NCBI RefSeq assembly: GCF_020382885.2 | Contig: NC_058495.1 | Location: 21,248,127 to 21,312,126, forward strand | From: Scatophagus argus | Taxonomy: Eukaryota; Chordata; Actinopteri; Scatophagidae | DNA length: 64,000 nucleotides | Reading direction: 5' to 3' | Part shown: one piece after another, positions 24,905 through 37,600 of the stretch | Numbering within the stretch: position 1 is the first letter of the stretch | How the letters are laid out: the number at the start of each line of letters is the position of its first letter | Notes under the pieces: generated by a model | Databases searched by the model: none | What the model was told of the DNA's origin: nothing | What the model saw: the letters and a program-made list of their open reading frames with translations, nothing else | Program-made: the position numbers and the translations under genes

Positions 24905-25317
24905 GCTCCAGGCTACGACTTCCGTCGTTTTTTCGTCGCCATTTTGGATTGAGAGTTGGTTCCCTTGGAAAAGATAACCTTAGCTAGCACGCTGGCCTGA
25001 CAAGCGGTGCAATTACAAAAACTGCTCAGAGGACACTGGGCGGTCCTGGCAGTCATCGTTTTTGGAGTATAATGTTTTGATGAGATGCGCACCACTCTGG
25101 CCTGCCTTTTGTTACTCCAGCTAGTCAGCATCTGCAGCAAAGCAGATGTGACAGCTAACTAGCTAGGTAGCTAGCTGTGGAGCATCAGCAGCACCGGCTT
25201 TGAGGGGAGCGAACATCACCATCAGTCTGCGCACCCCGAACAGCCAGTCAACCTCTTTGTTAGTCGTTTCTGTGACGAGACAACCAGTATAAAGCTACTC
25301 CCCACACGTATCATTAG
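24905..25317 (+). promoter_or_regulatory. adnp: adnp promoter and non-coding first exon
   Basis: A CpG-richer patch has an ETS-like CTTCCG near 24,919 and a YY1-type GCCATTTTG at 24,938-24,946. Such motifs cluster at start sites of housekeeping genes. A strong donor, ATTAG followed by GTGAGTAGTA, ends a probable untranslated exon at 25,317, which would join to the acceptor just before the ATG at 25,847. The exact start of transcription is not visible. Confidence 0.5.
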
Positions 25318-25846
25318 GTGAGTAGTACGCACCAGATGATAGTGAAAATGGAGAAATAAATAACGCTAACCGGCCATGAAACGCTAGCTGTAGTGCTATA
25401 TAGAGGAGGTGACCAAGCCTGCAAGAGCGGGCAACACAGCTAATATCGGCTAACGCTAGCCCACAAAGCTAAAAACATGTACTGTGAATCCGATTCCCGA
25501 TTCGAGCGACACAGTAGAGCAATAAAGGTCACATATCTGTCCTCGGTCTCAGTAAGGTTAATCCAGGTCAAATCATCAGTAGTAAAATATCGCTTCAGTG
25601 TAGCCCGCTGTAACCGTAGCATTTTTGGGCCCCATAGAAACTGAAGTTTTCAACATAGATGACATTTAATGTCATCATCTATAATACTGTTGTTGAAAGT
25701 GAGTTAATGAATGGAGACACGTGTTGAAAGGGCGTGTCGCTTGTTTAGGCAGTCCTGCTTGCTGTTGTGGATTTGACTTGAAATTGCGTCTTGAATTTAA
25801 TTTGGTTTAAACTAAAAATATGTTTATTTTCTGATTGTCAAGAGAG

Positions 25847-28825
25847 ATGTATCAGCTCCCAGTGAATAATCTCACAAGAATTAGGAGAGCTAGGAAACAA
25901 GTGAAAAAAGCACTTGAAGACATTGGACTGGAGTACTGCAAGGAGGCAGCAGAGGTGAGTGCATTTTAATTGCATGTGGATAGAAACTAAATTAAACTGA
26001 GAAATTATAGATGATTTTCATTCATGTTTCAAAACAGGTGTCAGTGTACTCCTTTATTCTTAATCTCTGTGAGAAATGTGATTATTTGTTTCGAGAAAAA
26101 AAAATTATCTCAACTGCAAGATGACTCTGGCTTAGTAGAATTTGTCCAAAGTCAGTGTGGTTAATAATTACAAAGTAATATATGATGGCAGACATTGTAT
26201 AATAAACCCATACTTCTTGTATACTATAACATATAATAATATTATTACATATATGCCTTCTTCTACTAAATGTATTCCACAGGAGTTTAAAGACTTTTGC
26301 CCTAATGAGCAGTTTGTAAAGGGCACTCTTTGCCTTGATATCTGCGCATGGGATCCATCATTCTCTAAAACACAGGTAAACCTGACTTCTGTGTCCAAGG
26401 CCATCTCAAATGCTTCTGCACAAAATCGTCTTATTTGTCTTAATGCCATTGTTTTTGTTTTTGTTTTTTTTTTGTTTGTTTCCCTGGTGTCTATCAGGAA
26501 TACCGATCGAAGCCATTTTGCTGCACAGAGTGCTCATTTTCTTCCAAATACTACTCAGGCTACAAGAATCACTTCCGCAATGTACATAGGAAAATCTTCG
26601 AGAGTAAAATTCTGCTCAACTGTCCATACTGCACATTTACTGCAAGCAAGAGAACTTTGGAGACACATGTTAAAATATTCCACATGCCCACTTCAGTACG
26701 GCAGAACTATGGGAGCTCACAGGGAATTGCACTGGGAAAGAAGGACAGAACATATCTTGACAGGGCCCGACAGGGAGTCGGTGTGGAGAAAGCAATGTAT
26801 TTTTGCAAGAAATGTACGTTCCGGGACACACTCTACAATGTTGTGAGAAGGCACATCTACAGGGAACATTTTCAACATATTGTCTCACCATATCTTGGTA
26901 TGGTTTCTGAATCTTCTGTCAAAAATGGTGCTAATTCTGTCAATGGCAACAACATCCTCTGTAAACGCTGCCAGTTTTCCACTCGTAGTTATGAGGCTCT
27001 AGTACAGCATGTTATAGAGTACCACGAGCGCATCGGTGCTCAAGTCACTACCATGATTGGACATGCTAATGTTATTGTGTCCAGACCCCAGTCCTTAGTG
27101 GAGGTGTCACAGAAGGCCCCTCTGATCATTAACAGGGGCCACACACATAGAGCTGACCCCATAGCCCAACCGGTAATTGGCTATTTAAAACCAGCAGTTC
27201 ATGTTGTTAAAAATCAGTTGTCTGTAGCAGCCAGTCAGGGGCGTGCCACAGTTCCTGGCAACAGTTCTGTGGCTGAAAATAATTCTACCGGTGTAAACAC
27301 AGCACAGACACAGAAATGGAAGATATGTACAGTTTGCAATGAGCTTTTTCCTGAAAATCTCTATAATGCTCATTTTGAAAAGGCACACAAGGCAAAGAAA
27401 GTCTGGGCACTGGCAAAGTACATCATGAAAATCCACAACTTTACTAGCAAGTGTTTGCTTTGCAACCGCTATCTGCCCAGCGATACACTGCTTAACCACA
27501 TGCTAATCCACGGGCTCACCTGTCCACAGTGCCACTCTGCTTTCCACAATGTTGAGAAAATCATGGATCATGTAGCTCATGCTCATCCAGATGACTTTGT
27601 TGGGCCTCCTGGTGCATCACCTTTAACTTTTGACCTCACCATTAAACAAGATAAGTCAAGTAATGTACAGCTTGTTGTTCTCACTTTTAACATGAAGGAA
27701 TCTATCAATGGTCAAGATCAGCCCGCACCTGCTCATAATAGTGTTCCACCTCAGGTCAAAGTCACCGCTCCCAGAATGATTGAGAGGAAGAGTGAACCAC
27801 TTGCTGGTAGAAGTTTACCCTCAGTGACTAACAAGAGTGAGGTTGGAAAGACTCTGTGTCCACTGTGTTTCACAATCCTCAAAGGTCCCATCTCTGATGC
27901 TTTGGCCATGCATTTGAGGGAGCGACACCAAGTGCTCCAGACAATGCATCCTGTTGAAAAAAAGATGACATACAAATGCATTCATTGCTTGGGGGTTTAT
28001 ACAAGTAACATGGTGGCCTCCACAATCACACTGCATCTTGTGCAGTGCAGGGCTGTTGGTAGGACCCAAGCAAACCAAGGCTTCAAGTCTGCTTTGACAC
28101 TCAACTCATCTGGGGCCGGATTCCTCAAGAGGCAGCCACCACCACAGGCCATGTCAAATGCCAAGAAGTTAAAACTGAGCAAGGAGTCAAAGATTTCCTC
28201 CACAGCCATTGGAAATCAGTCACAATCTGATGACCTTGCTCTGGATCCTAGAAGCTATGAGCACAAGACATATGAAGCCAGGAAAAATTTCCTGACGGCC
28301 TACTTCAACCGACGACCATACCTTTCCCTTCAGGAAGAGGAGAAGCTGTCTGGAAGTCTGTGGCTGTGGAAATCTGACATTGCTAGTCACTTTGCAACCA
28401 AGCGAAGGATGTGCGAGAGACATTGTGAAACCACGCAGGTGTCTGTGCTGCTAGGCTTCGACATGCAAGCTATCAAGAGAGTTAAGCATGACCTGATATT
28501 TGAGGAGAGCAAGGTTGATGGCAACCCAGTGGGGAGATCTGGAGGCCTCAAGTCTGGTACTCCAAGCACAGAACAAAACAGGCCTTGTGAGACACTGAAC
28601 TGTACCTTAAATCTCAGCAGGTGCACGGAGACCATTTCCATTGACTCAGACAGTGAACCAGAAACAGAGAATAGACCTACTGAGAATGGAAACCAACATG
28701 AGAATGTTAAATCACAGGAGCCAGTAAACCTGACAGAAGAGTCAGAACCTGTTAACACGGACGATTCCTGCAGAGAATCTTCTTTGCAAGATGGGAAAGA
28801 AAATGCTTGGATGACTTCCTGTTAG
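25847..28825 (+). CDS. adnp: ADNP-type zinc-finger/homeodomain protein, 3 coding exons, short C terminus
   Basis: Exons 25847-25954, 26283-26375 and 26498-28825 join in phase 0 into 842 residues (human ADNP 1102). The N terminus [20 protein letters not shown] matches ADNP. C2H2 fingers follow ([32 protein letters not shown]). After a linker comes a second finger block from about residue 338 ([54 protein letters not shown]). The homeodomain ([13 protein letters not shown]) is near 625-680. An acidic tail of roughly 150 residues ends the protein. The conserved LCPLCF and homeodomain wording fits ADNP rather than ADNP2. ADNP is a nuclear chromatin factor acting with CHD4 and HP1. This copy lacks the NAPVSIPQ peptide, the long C-terminal region and the PxVxL proline, so it may be a derived teleost duplicate. 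Confidence 0.92.
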
Positions 28826-29255
28826 TGTCCCTGCTGAGCAGTGTGCCTTCATGGAGTAACAGTTAAGTCATAAAGTAGCGTGTACAATTAAGATGAAGAC
28901 AAAACAGGTCATCAGTTACAAATCAAATGTTTGGTCAGATGGCATGGGTCATTTATTCAGCTCCAGATGTCACTAATGTTGGGGATAAAAGGAAAATAAG
29001 TTATCATCATAGTGCAGAAGTATGTGACACTGTATATATTTTAGTCATTGTTCTCTGTTAGGTTATTCATACCTGTGTTATTCACCTTTAACTGTCACAA
29101 AATTTCTGAGATGAGATTATGCCAACCTTCTTATTTCCATAGTTTTGTTTTCTCTACTGTGACAAACTATCATATTGCCATTTCACATTTAGAAAGTGTA
29201 GGATATGCTAATTGCTTATGTACACGTTTTAATAAATATGTTTGTTTAATTAAAA
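28826..29255 (+). other. adnp: adnp 3' UTR with poly(A) signal
   Basis: AT-rich sequence after the stop codon with AATAAA at 29,231-29,236. Confidence 0.6.
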
Positions 29256-29839
29256 CATTTTAAGTTCTTTCCTACACCAATCGGTGTCTGTGACAATTAT
29301 CTACCGGTGACAGGTCAAATGAAAACATCCATTTTAAACACGCATGGAACATAATGGAGCTATAAATGTTAAATAGAGCAGTAAAATAGGTTCTGAAGAT
29401 TATTTAATGTTGAAATCAAGCATTGATTTTTATGTAATCAGTGCGTAATTTTGACGGAAGAGAAGTAAGTCTGGCTTTGTAGTTGGATGACTTTTTACAG
29501 GAAGCAGTAAATGTTATGTGTTGTATGTTATGGCTAGACTAGAGGTCATACATAATTGATCTTGATCCAGTGTCAATTTAGACTAAAACGTTATCAAAAT
29601 AAGCCCTCTTCATTTACAAATTGTTCAAAGACAGTAAAACAAAATGCTAACTTTTTACACGTTTTGGAATTGGCTCACGTTAATTTCAAACTCACGTGCG
29701 TCACATGTTAGTTAAGAAGCCATACTTCTAAAAAACGATAAAGAAAACAATGAAAGTAGGTTTGAAGCCCGGCCACCAAGACTTGTGGTTGTGAACTTAA
29801 ACCATAACAAGCGAACGAGCTTTCCAATGATTTAGCTTT
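29256..29839. other. Intergenic between adnp and bcl2l1
   Basis: About 600 bases of AT-rich sequence. No gene or clear repeat was recognised. Confidence 0.5.
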
Positions 29840-30062
29840 CGTTTCACAGGCCCCTGAATTTCCGGTATCTCTCCGACGCTGATTGGTGCAGCGACTTGAG
29901 GAGGCGGGACTTCTGCCTGATACAGTAGCAGAGTTGGCCAACCGCCAGCGTGCATCACTGTTCAGGCCACAGAGTGCAGCTGCAAAAATGTCCATATTGT
30001 GTCTGCATTCACAACTTACTCCATAGCTGCACTCTCAAAGGGAAAACAACCGTTCAGCAGCC
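29840..30062 (+). promoter_or_regulatory. bcl2l1: bcl2l1 promoter and non-coding first exon
   Basis: GC-richer patch with a reverse CCAAT box (GATTGG, near 29,880) and a donor, CAGCC followed by GTAAGT, at 30,062/30,063. This matches the bcl2l1 layout, in which a 5' non-coding exon splices to the exon carrying the start codon (acceptor at 30,763). Confidence 0.5.
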
Positions 30063-30895
30063 GTAAGTATAATGTTCATAATGAGTATCTCAAATCGATC
30101 CCGTGGTGGTAGTTTCTAGTTATTTTTGTTGCGTTTCCTGTGGATTGTTGAAACAGCTAGGTTTAGTTAGCACCTGAAGCTAAAACTGGTAGTATCTACG
30201 TTGAAGAGCTGTCAGCGGTAGCAGCTTGGCATCTTAATGCATATATTTGGCTTGATATGTATCGTTGAGTTAATGTGACTGGATTTCATAATATTGAGCT
30301 TGAACGGCTGATATTTAGCTAATGTTTTATAGCTCACGGTTATTTTCAAATGTTTCCTACAGTTTTAGTTTTTTTGAGACATCTCTCTTACCGTTCCAGT
30401 TTCTGTTTATTTCCGTACAACAGGGTATAATAATTTTTAAAACCATAAATAGATTGCTGAAACATCTAGAGAGCATTTTACATATAACACTGTGTATTAA
30501 TTCAAGACAGATACTTCAAATCAATCCGCAATTAAACTTTATTACCCAGCAATGATGCTGTCAGTGGCAGTAATGATGCAGACTGGATGCTTGCTGTGAT
30601 GGATTACACAACTCAAACTAGTTTTAAGAGTCTCCCGATGGATTTTAATACTGTCCAGAAGTGAATGGAAATCAGTGGATGCTAAAATTCAGTAGCATGG
30701 TTTGCAAAACATGTTTAAATCCAGAGATTAATATCACTTTTTCTCATCCCTTTATGCCTCCAGGATGGTATTGCTGGCTGCAGCATAAGGTGAAGAAGTT
30801 CTGATGTGACATCTGGCGGACTGAGAGAAATGGAAGGAAAAACCGCAGGGTCTGATTAGACTGGCTGTGTGGTGGAGGTCCAAAGTGTGGAAATA

Positions 30896-32433
30896 ATGTC
30901 TTACAGTAACAGAGAGCTGGTGGAGTTCTTTATAAGCTACAAACTCTCCCAGAGGAACTTCCCAACCTCTCTTCTGAGGCCAGAAGGTGCTGATGGAAGG
31001 ATTGAGGAAGACAAGGTCGACTCAGCCACCAGAAACGGCTTGCCAGTCAACAGCAGAACCAGGGGTGGCCAGCTGGGGACATCTTCGTCCCCAGGCGCTA
31101 ACATAGAGGCTGTTAAGGCAGCTCTCCAGGACTCAGCAAATGAGTTTGAACTGCTCTTCACGCAAGCGTTTAGTGACCTCTCCTCGCAGCTTGACATCAC
31201 CCCTGACACTGCCTACCACAGCTTTAAGAGCGTGATGGATGAGGTGTTCAAGGATGGAGTCAATTGGGGACGCATAGTGGGCCTGTTTGCTTTTGGTGGT
31301 GTGCTGTGTGTGGAATGCGTTGAGAAGGATATGAGCGAGCTGGTTTCCCGCATCACGGACTGGATGACCATGTACCTGGATGAGCACATCAGTCCGTGGA
31401 TCCAGAGCCAAGGAGGATGGGTGAGTTGGCAGGAGATGAACTCCACGTGCAGCTTCATATACGGTGCTGGGATGAGAGGTGTGCCAGTCTAATGCTGATC
31501 AGTACCTGAATAATCAACGCTGACCCTGCTTAACAGACTGGGTGATAGCCATAATTTTACTCACTGATATGTCAATGTTATTCTAAAATTCTGTGGTTGG
31601 ATCAGTGCATCCCTAACTACGCAACACAGTTTGAAAGAAAAAGTATCCAATACTCACTTCATGAGAGGTCACAGTGGTTAGAAATTATTCCAAAGCAACT
31701 CAGAGTAATAAGAAAACGTGTCAAAATGTCCCCAAAATCTCCTTAAACTTTTCCTGTAGCTTTGTGCACTTTTCGGCTGTTGATCTGTGTACTCATTCTT
31801 CATGGGATTACTTCTTGCAACTTATGAAACGTACTGAAATTTTAATACACTACATGAGAGGATTCCAAAGGGATTAACTTTTTTTGCTAGCTTTATAGTT
31901 TTGCCTCACTACAAAAAAGGTATTTTTAATTGCTGTTGTTTTGTTTATGTTTGTTGTATTTGTTTGTAATTATATATTAGTCACAATCCCTTAGAGTATA
32001 AACAAAATGTGTATTATAAAAAATGGGCAAAAAAGATGTTAGAACTATATCATGAATAATATGCACATATTGGTACATACAGTATATACAAGCTTATACT
32101 GTACACAGATACCTGGATTCTGTATATAAATACATATTTGACGTGAGTAAAGATATATTTGAAAGTTAGCACTCACAACTTTTGTACTGCACTGAAGACA
32201 AAATGCAGACATGTAAGTGATTATCTGATATTTGACTGTTTTGTAGGAAACAAAACAAAACACTGACTAATAACCCCTTCCTCTCCCTCCAGGACTGCTT
32301 TGCTGAGGTTTTCGGGCGAGACGCCGCTGCAGAAGCTAGGAGATCTCGGGAGTCTCTGAATAGATGGCTGCTAGTTGGAGTGGCGCTGCTAATGGGAGTT
32401 GTGGTCGGCGTTCTCCTTGCTAAGAGACCGTGA
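30896..32433 (+). CDS. bcl2l1: Bcl-xL apoptosis regulator, 2 coding exons
   Basis: Exons 30896-31420 and 32293-32433 join in phase 0 into 221 residues (human Bcl-xL 233). The start is the ATG before SYSNRELVEFFISYKLSQRN, the BH4 helix (residues 4-21). A variable loop follows, then BH3 (about 73-97), BH1 (117-140, DGVNWGRIVGLFAFGGVLCV), BH2 (165-184, WIQSQGGW plus DCFAEVFG across the intron) and a C-terminal membrane anchor (200-217, WLLVGVALLMGVVVGVLL). The intron falls after GGW exactly as in mammalian BCL2L1. The protein sits on the outer mitochondrial membrane and blocks BAX/BAK. An upstream in-frame ATG at 30,869 would add nine residues and is not favoured. Confidence 0.96.
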
Positions 32434-32510
32434 AGGTGCTGCATCTCGTTCACTGCGGCCACACCCTGTGTAATGCCAACAGAAATAAAACTAAATGGTT
32501 GATGTTTACA
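32434..32510 (+). other. bcl2l1: bcl2l1 proximal 3' UTR with poly(A) signal
   Basis: AATAAA at 32,484-32,489, about 50 bases after the stop codon. Longer UTR forms may exist downstream; AATAAA also occurs near 33,348. Confidence 0.5.
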
Positions 32511-32835
32511 AAAAGCCCAGTCTGCTTGTGCACTGACAGAATGTGGATTGGCTAAAGCAGTTTAGTGGGAGCATCCATAATATGTAGCTTGGTGAGCTGC
32601 TATACCTCTCACCCTGCTTTGTTTTGTGTCTTTTTTTTTTTTTTAACCACCCAGCAGAGATTTTCAGTTGTTAAGAGGTGTCACTCTTCAAGCTGGAAGT
32701 GCTTTAAATGAACCTGATAAGCTAAGGGACTGATGGAGCTACTTTGATGAGACTGCTTGGTTTTTTTTTTCTTTGTGAGTTAATCAAGGACCAAATTTTA
32801 CTACTTACAAAGTGAAAGCTGACAGAGAATAAGAG

Positions 32836-33262
32836 TAGGGATGCATGATATATCGGATCGGCAAATTATCAGCCCAAAGATGGGAAATTTTACTTTATTG
32901 ATTATGGCCAATAATACAAAGCCAAATTGCTTTCATGGAGTTATCAAGTGCAGGCATCTACACATCCAATACAGTGGGTGGCAGTAGGCACCTTTAAAGT
33001 TGGTTTACAATCCACAAGTAACGATGAAGAAGAAGTTGTCGCTGGCGTGCGTAACAAATCTTGACAGAGCTATTGAATATTAAACCACACATTACATCTT
33101 ACTTTTTCTCAGGTGTACATAATCTACAGGTTATGAGTTTATTTTTCAATTACAAAAATGTGAAATTATCGGATATCTTATTGGTATCAGCAAAAAGAAG
33201 GAGGTAATTATTGGTTTTTGGTATTGGCTGAAGATAAAAAAAATCCATATCATGTATCCCTA
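32836..33262. mobile_element. Non-autonomous DNA transposon (MITE)
   Basis: Begins TAGGGATGCATGATAT and ends ATATCATGTATCCCTA, 16-bp terminal inverted repeats with one mismatch, enclosing 395 bases without coding potential. The 'gggatgca...gatat' ends and 'attatcggatatc' interior are typical of a teleost MITE family. The target duplication is unclear, possibly only TA, so the superfamily is left open. Confidence 0.7.
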
Positions 33263-33769
33263 AGTGTAAGTTATTTTCCTTTTTTTACTGTGTAATGCTC
33301 AGCTCTTTTTGTTGGCTGTACTGGAGTTTTAGGCATGCTTCAAAAAAATAAATATATTTATGTTTTTCTTGTGTCTTTATTTTGTTGGTTCAATAGATGA
33401 AAAACATAAATACATCTGCAATGTATTGTCAAGCTGAGTCCAACAAACTAATTGGGCAGCATATTTCCCCTATGGCCTAGGGCATGGCCATATTTTCCTA
33501 CAATTTCTTATTACGTAAAGAAAAGTACTAGTTTGCAGACATCTGCATAGCTGCTCACATTTTAGATTTGTTTGGCAAATTCATAGTTGTGAAATGAAAC
33601 CAAATGACAGTCCAGTTTGATTAGGATGCTTGAAACAAGTACATCATCATGAGCTCAGATTGTCTCTTTTTCTCAGGCGAAGTAGATGCAGATTTACATC
33701 TAATAAAAGATTTTAACAGGAGCACATGCATCCTTTGGGATTCACCGCACTCCTTCATTCATATTCAGC
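33263..33769. other. Intergenic, nothing recognised
   Basis: AT-rich non-coding DNA between two repeats. Confidence 0.5.
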
Positions 33770-34060
33770 ACTGATTCAAGATGTTTGTTGTCATATGCAC
33801 AGTAAAAACACATCAGTTTGGACTATAGAATGAAATTGGTACTTTGCAAAAGAAAATAAAATAAAAAAGAACTCAATAAATAGAAAGAGAAATAAAATTA
33901 GAGAAATAAGTTAAAAGCTTAAAACCTTGCTTTAATAAAGTTCTCTTGCCTTGTGCCACAGATACAGCGAGTGGGAGTGATGGAGAGTTGAAAGTACTGT
34001 TCAGGAATCTGATGGCCTGAGGGTAGAAACTGTTGGTGTGTCGTGAACAGTAATGAAGAA
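33770..34060. repeat. Teleost dispersed retroelement-like repeat
   Basis: Contains 'ttgttgtcatatgcacagta' near the left side and 'aggaatctgatggcctga' with 'gggtagaaactgttggtg' on the right, wording common to a dispersed teleost repeat. Boundaries are approximate and the family is not named with confidence. Confidence 0.45.
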
Positions 34061-34190
34061 TAATATCTGCACATGGCTTCAAACCACAAATTTATCATAC
34101 TAGACAAAGTTTCAATATGATTATGATCTAATTCTGGTCAAAAAGTTAAAACACGGTTGGTATACAGTATAAACCAATTAGCTGATATGC

Positions 34191-34484
34191 TATATAGACA
34201 AAAGTACTGGGGCGCCTGAACGTTACACCAACTTGAGTGACATCACATTCTAAGCACACAGACAGCTTTGCAGCTACAACAGCTTCCACTCTTCTGTGAA
34301 GGCTTTCCACAACATGTTGGAATGTTTCTGTGGGAATTTGTGCCCATTCATGCAGTTGAGCATTTGTGAGGTCAGACACTGATGTTGGACCAAAAGGCCT
34401 GGATCTCCGTTGCTGAAGCATTAAGATTTCCCTTCACTGGAAATAAGGGGCCGAGCCAAACCCCTGAAAAACAGCTCTATAATG
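34191..34484 (-). mobile_element. Tc1/mariner-like transposon fragment, inverted relative to window start
   Basis: Starts with the terminus TATATAGACAAAAGTACTGG. Read on the minus strand it matches bases 1-168 and continues further inward. A 91-codon minus frame (34,146-34,421) contains PTETFQHVVESLHRRVEAVV, a decayed transposase-like tail. It is a truncated, inactive copy. Confidence 0.6.
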
Positions 34485-34655
34485 TATATACAGCAAAGAA
34501 TATAACAGTTGTATCAAAAAAGCTCTTAATTATATCTAAAATATCCACAAAATATTCAGATGGAATGTATTAAAAATGTATTTAACCAGATGAACTTTGC
34601 TCTTTTACATTTTTACATTACAATTATTCTTCTTCCTTTCATTATTATTATTATT

Positions 34656-34692
<37 letters not shown>

Positions 34693-37600
34693 TTTTGGCA
34701 TAATATAATTATGTTATTGCTGAGACTACACTCAAAGATATACCCAAGACACATCCAAATTTACATCATCTCAGTTTACAAGAAGTCTTTTATTTCATCC
34801 TCTTGATTTAGTGAACTTGCTGTCGAAAGTGCAAAGCCTTCCTCAAGTCATCCTCAACTCAGCTCAGCTGTAAAATGTACATGACAATATGAACTACACA
34901 CATACACATAGATGCAAGTGTTATCTCTGAACTGCAGTGTTCAGGGTTTTACATCCTGTGGCAGTTTGGGGTGTGGGGGAAACTGAAGCTGCAGTGTTTG
35001 GTTCTTAGCATTTGGGGGCGCTTGTGCACCACCTGTTTCAAACGGCGTATGTTGCCTTAGACATTATACTGTGGTAGTTGCATTTAGAAGTTATTTTTCA
35101 CTGTAGACATAACTGTGTCGTTAACATGCATTCTCTTAGTCAGAAATGCATCTGTTTTCTCCTTCAGGAAGGCTATTGTTTGAAATTGCACAGAATCTGA
35201 GCCCAAATTTGCCTCCCAGTGATAAAAGAACTCATCGTGAAATCATCTGCTCCTCAGTTTAGTGTAGTTTCTTTCTATGGCAACTAATGAGATTATACAG
35301 CTCTGCAGGATGAAACGGACTGAATGGGACAAGAGACAAACACTGAAGGAGCAAGAGCGAGAAGGCCACTATAACGGAAGGCCTTATGAGCAGGCCTGTG
35401 GTTGCTAATCTATCCCCGGCATTCGTTGCCATTTCCCCAGTGCAGAGCTGGCGGCTGCAGAAGATAAACAGCAGATAGAGACAGTTAAGGAAAGGAATAT
35501 AAATTATGGATGTGCTTGCCAGATCATCTTAATTTTTTTTTAAGCTTGATTGTTGCTCTCTTTCATTTTACTAATTGTGAACATTCTTGACGGGCGAGTC
35601 AAGTTTATGAAGTTTTATCTGCTTTAGAGTGACTCAGTGTGAGCTTTGGGTGGATGTGATACATGGATTGAGAAAAGAAAAAAACCCTTGTCTCGTACTG
35701 CTACTTCACAGAACACCAATTCATTGCATTCCCAATATCAAAGTCTTGTGACAATCAGGTGTGTGAGGCATAGCAATAGATGACTGCTAACAAAATTAAG
35801 CTGCACTAAGAAGAATCAAATACAACTCAGCTGGGATGCTGTCTAAAGTGTGAATGGAAACTGAATGCAGTCACTTGCAACCAAACTGTGTGTCGAGACA
35901 AAGACTCTACAAAGTGTTCCTGAGCCCACGCATTCATATCCATATACAGTCATGTGTTTCACAAAGTGGTGAACCTCGGCCTGTCATTGCTCTTGAACGA
36001 AGGAGCATTTCATTATATTGTCACGTGTTACCTGTTTACCTGCAGTGTTTTTTGAGATTTCGACAAGCTTTCCCAGTCTTTTGTTCCCCCTGTTCCAAAT
36101 TGTTCAAAACATGTTGCTGGTATCAAATACAGAATAAGCAATTTTTTTTTTTTACAAAAATCGATGAAGTTGAGGTGAGGTCTTTGTGCTGTTTTCAATT
36201 GAACATCGGCAGGATTAGTAAATTATCACATTTTGTTCTATTTGTTTAGGAGTTGAGTCAGAATTGATTGGTAACCTGGACAAAACGTTTTTAATCAACA
36301 TTTCTGCCTCAGAGTTGGTTCAACCCCAAAACACTCAGGGGAGTGACAGCGAGTTATGCAGTGTCATGAGTGGGTGGTGTGCCCAGATGTTCGCAGGGTT
36401 GAGATCACAAAGCTGAAACCAAATGCATAAATGAAAGTCTTTCTCCCTGAAGTCTGCAGTGGACCGTGTCCAAATGTGCTATGAAAACACACACAACACT
36501 TTGTGATCATTTATAGACTTGTCTCAAGTGAAGCGTTGTGTATGTGGCCTCAGATTGTGAAACCTGACTGGATTCATTCAACCCAAACATGACATACTGA
36601 TGATACAGATAAATGGTGTTCATCTACCTATATGACAGAGCCTTCAGATGGCACCAACCATATATTTGTGTTGTTTGTCATAACTCTTTCTGGTGTCACG
36701 TCTAAAAGCGTTCGCGGTGCCCCTCATTGACTAACTGACAGGGAGTGTGAGAGTGGCGGTGCCAGCAGCAGGTGGATGGTTTGGGGTCTGTGGCCTCAGT
36801 GATAACATATCAGTCATCTCCCAGTCCTGAGTGAGCAACCCCAGCCCTTCTGCTCAGCATCGAGAAACTGCACTGCACATACGTACCACTGCACCACCGA
36901 TGAGGAAATGGCAACATATTTAATATGTCTTTCTTTTGCGCTCATGGGTTTTCGGTTGTCCTTTGCAATAAATCTTATCTCATCAGTTAGTAAGATACAG
37001 TCACTGTATGAAGCAGGTATCTTCGGTTCATTCAGTGGGTTTATCTGAAAATAAACAATCACAGTAGTTCAGCATGTCTGGAAATTAAAAGTCTGCTCCA
37101 CACAATGCTGACATCTATGTAGAAACTGTGTGACAAAGTAAAACATATTCTGAAAAGGTCACTCTGACGTGAATGTGAACTTTAACGTGATACGGAAAAT
37201 AAACTCCAAAAATACTTTCGCGTTTGATTCTCTGAAGTATATTTTGCTGCTTATTCTTGAGTGAGGTTTTGAATGGAGGACTTTTGTTTGAGTATTCTGG
37301 CTCGTTGTTAAAAACAGTACAAAATCTGAATGCTTCTTCCACCGCTGCTCATTATCTGTGGCGATCACAACAATGACATAAACCTCAAGACGTTCAGCGT
37401 TCTGACTCAGTAATTTTTCCTTTATCTGTTAACTGTCATGTTACATATCATAACTCATCATTATTAAACAAGTTTTCTGTAACCTTTGCGTTCAAGCATG
37501 AGATTGGAAATTTCGTGTATGAAAAAAAAACCCCTTTATAAGCACACAATCATGAATTATAACAAACATGACCTTTTGTGTTTGTGTGTGATGGAACATT

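Noticed and set aside
35854-36249. 131-codon frame between bcl2l1 and gata1
   Set aside because: No domain, includes a poly-T-coded Phe run, and no splice or promoter evidence.
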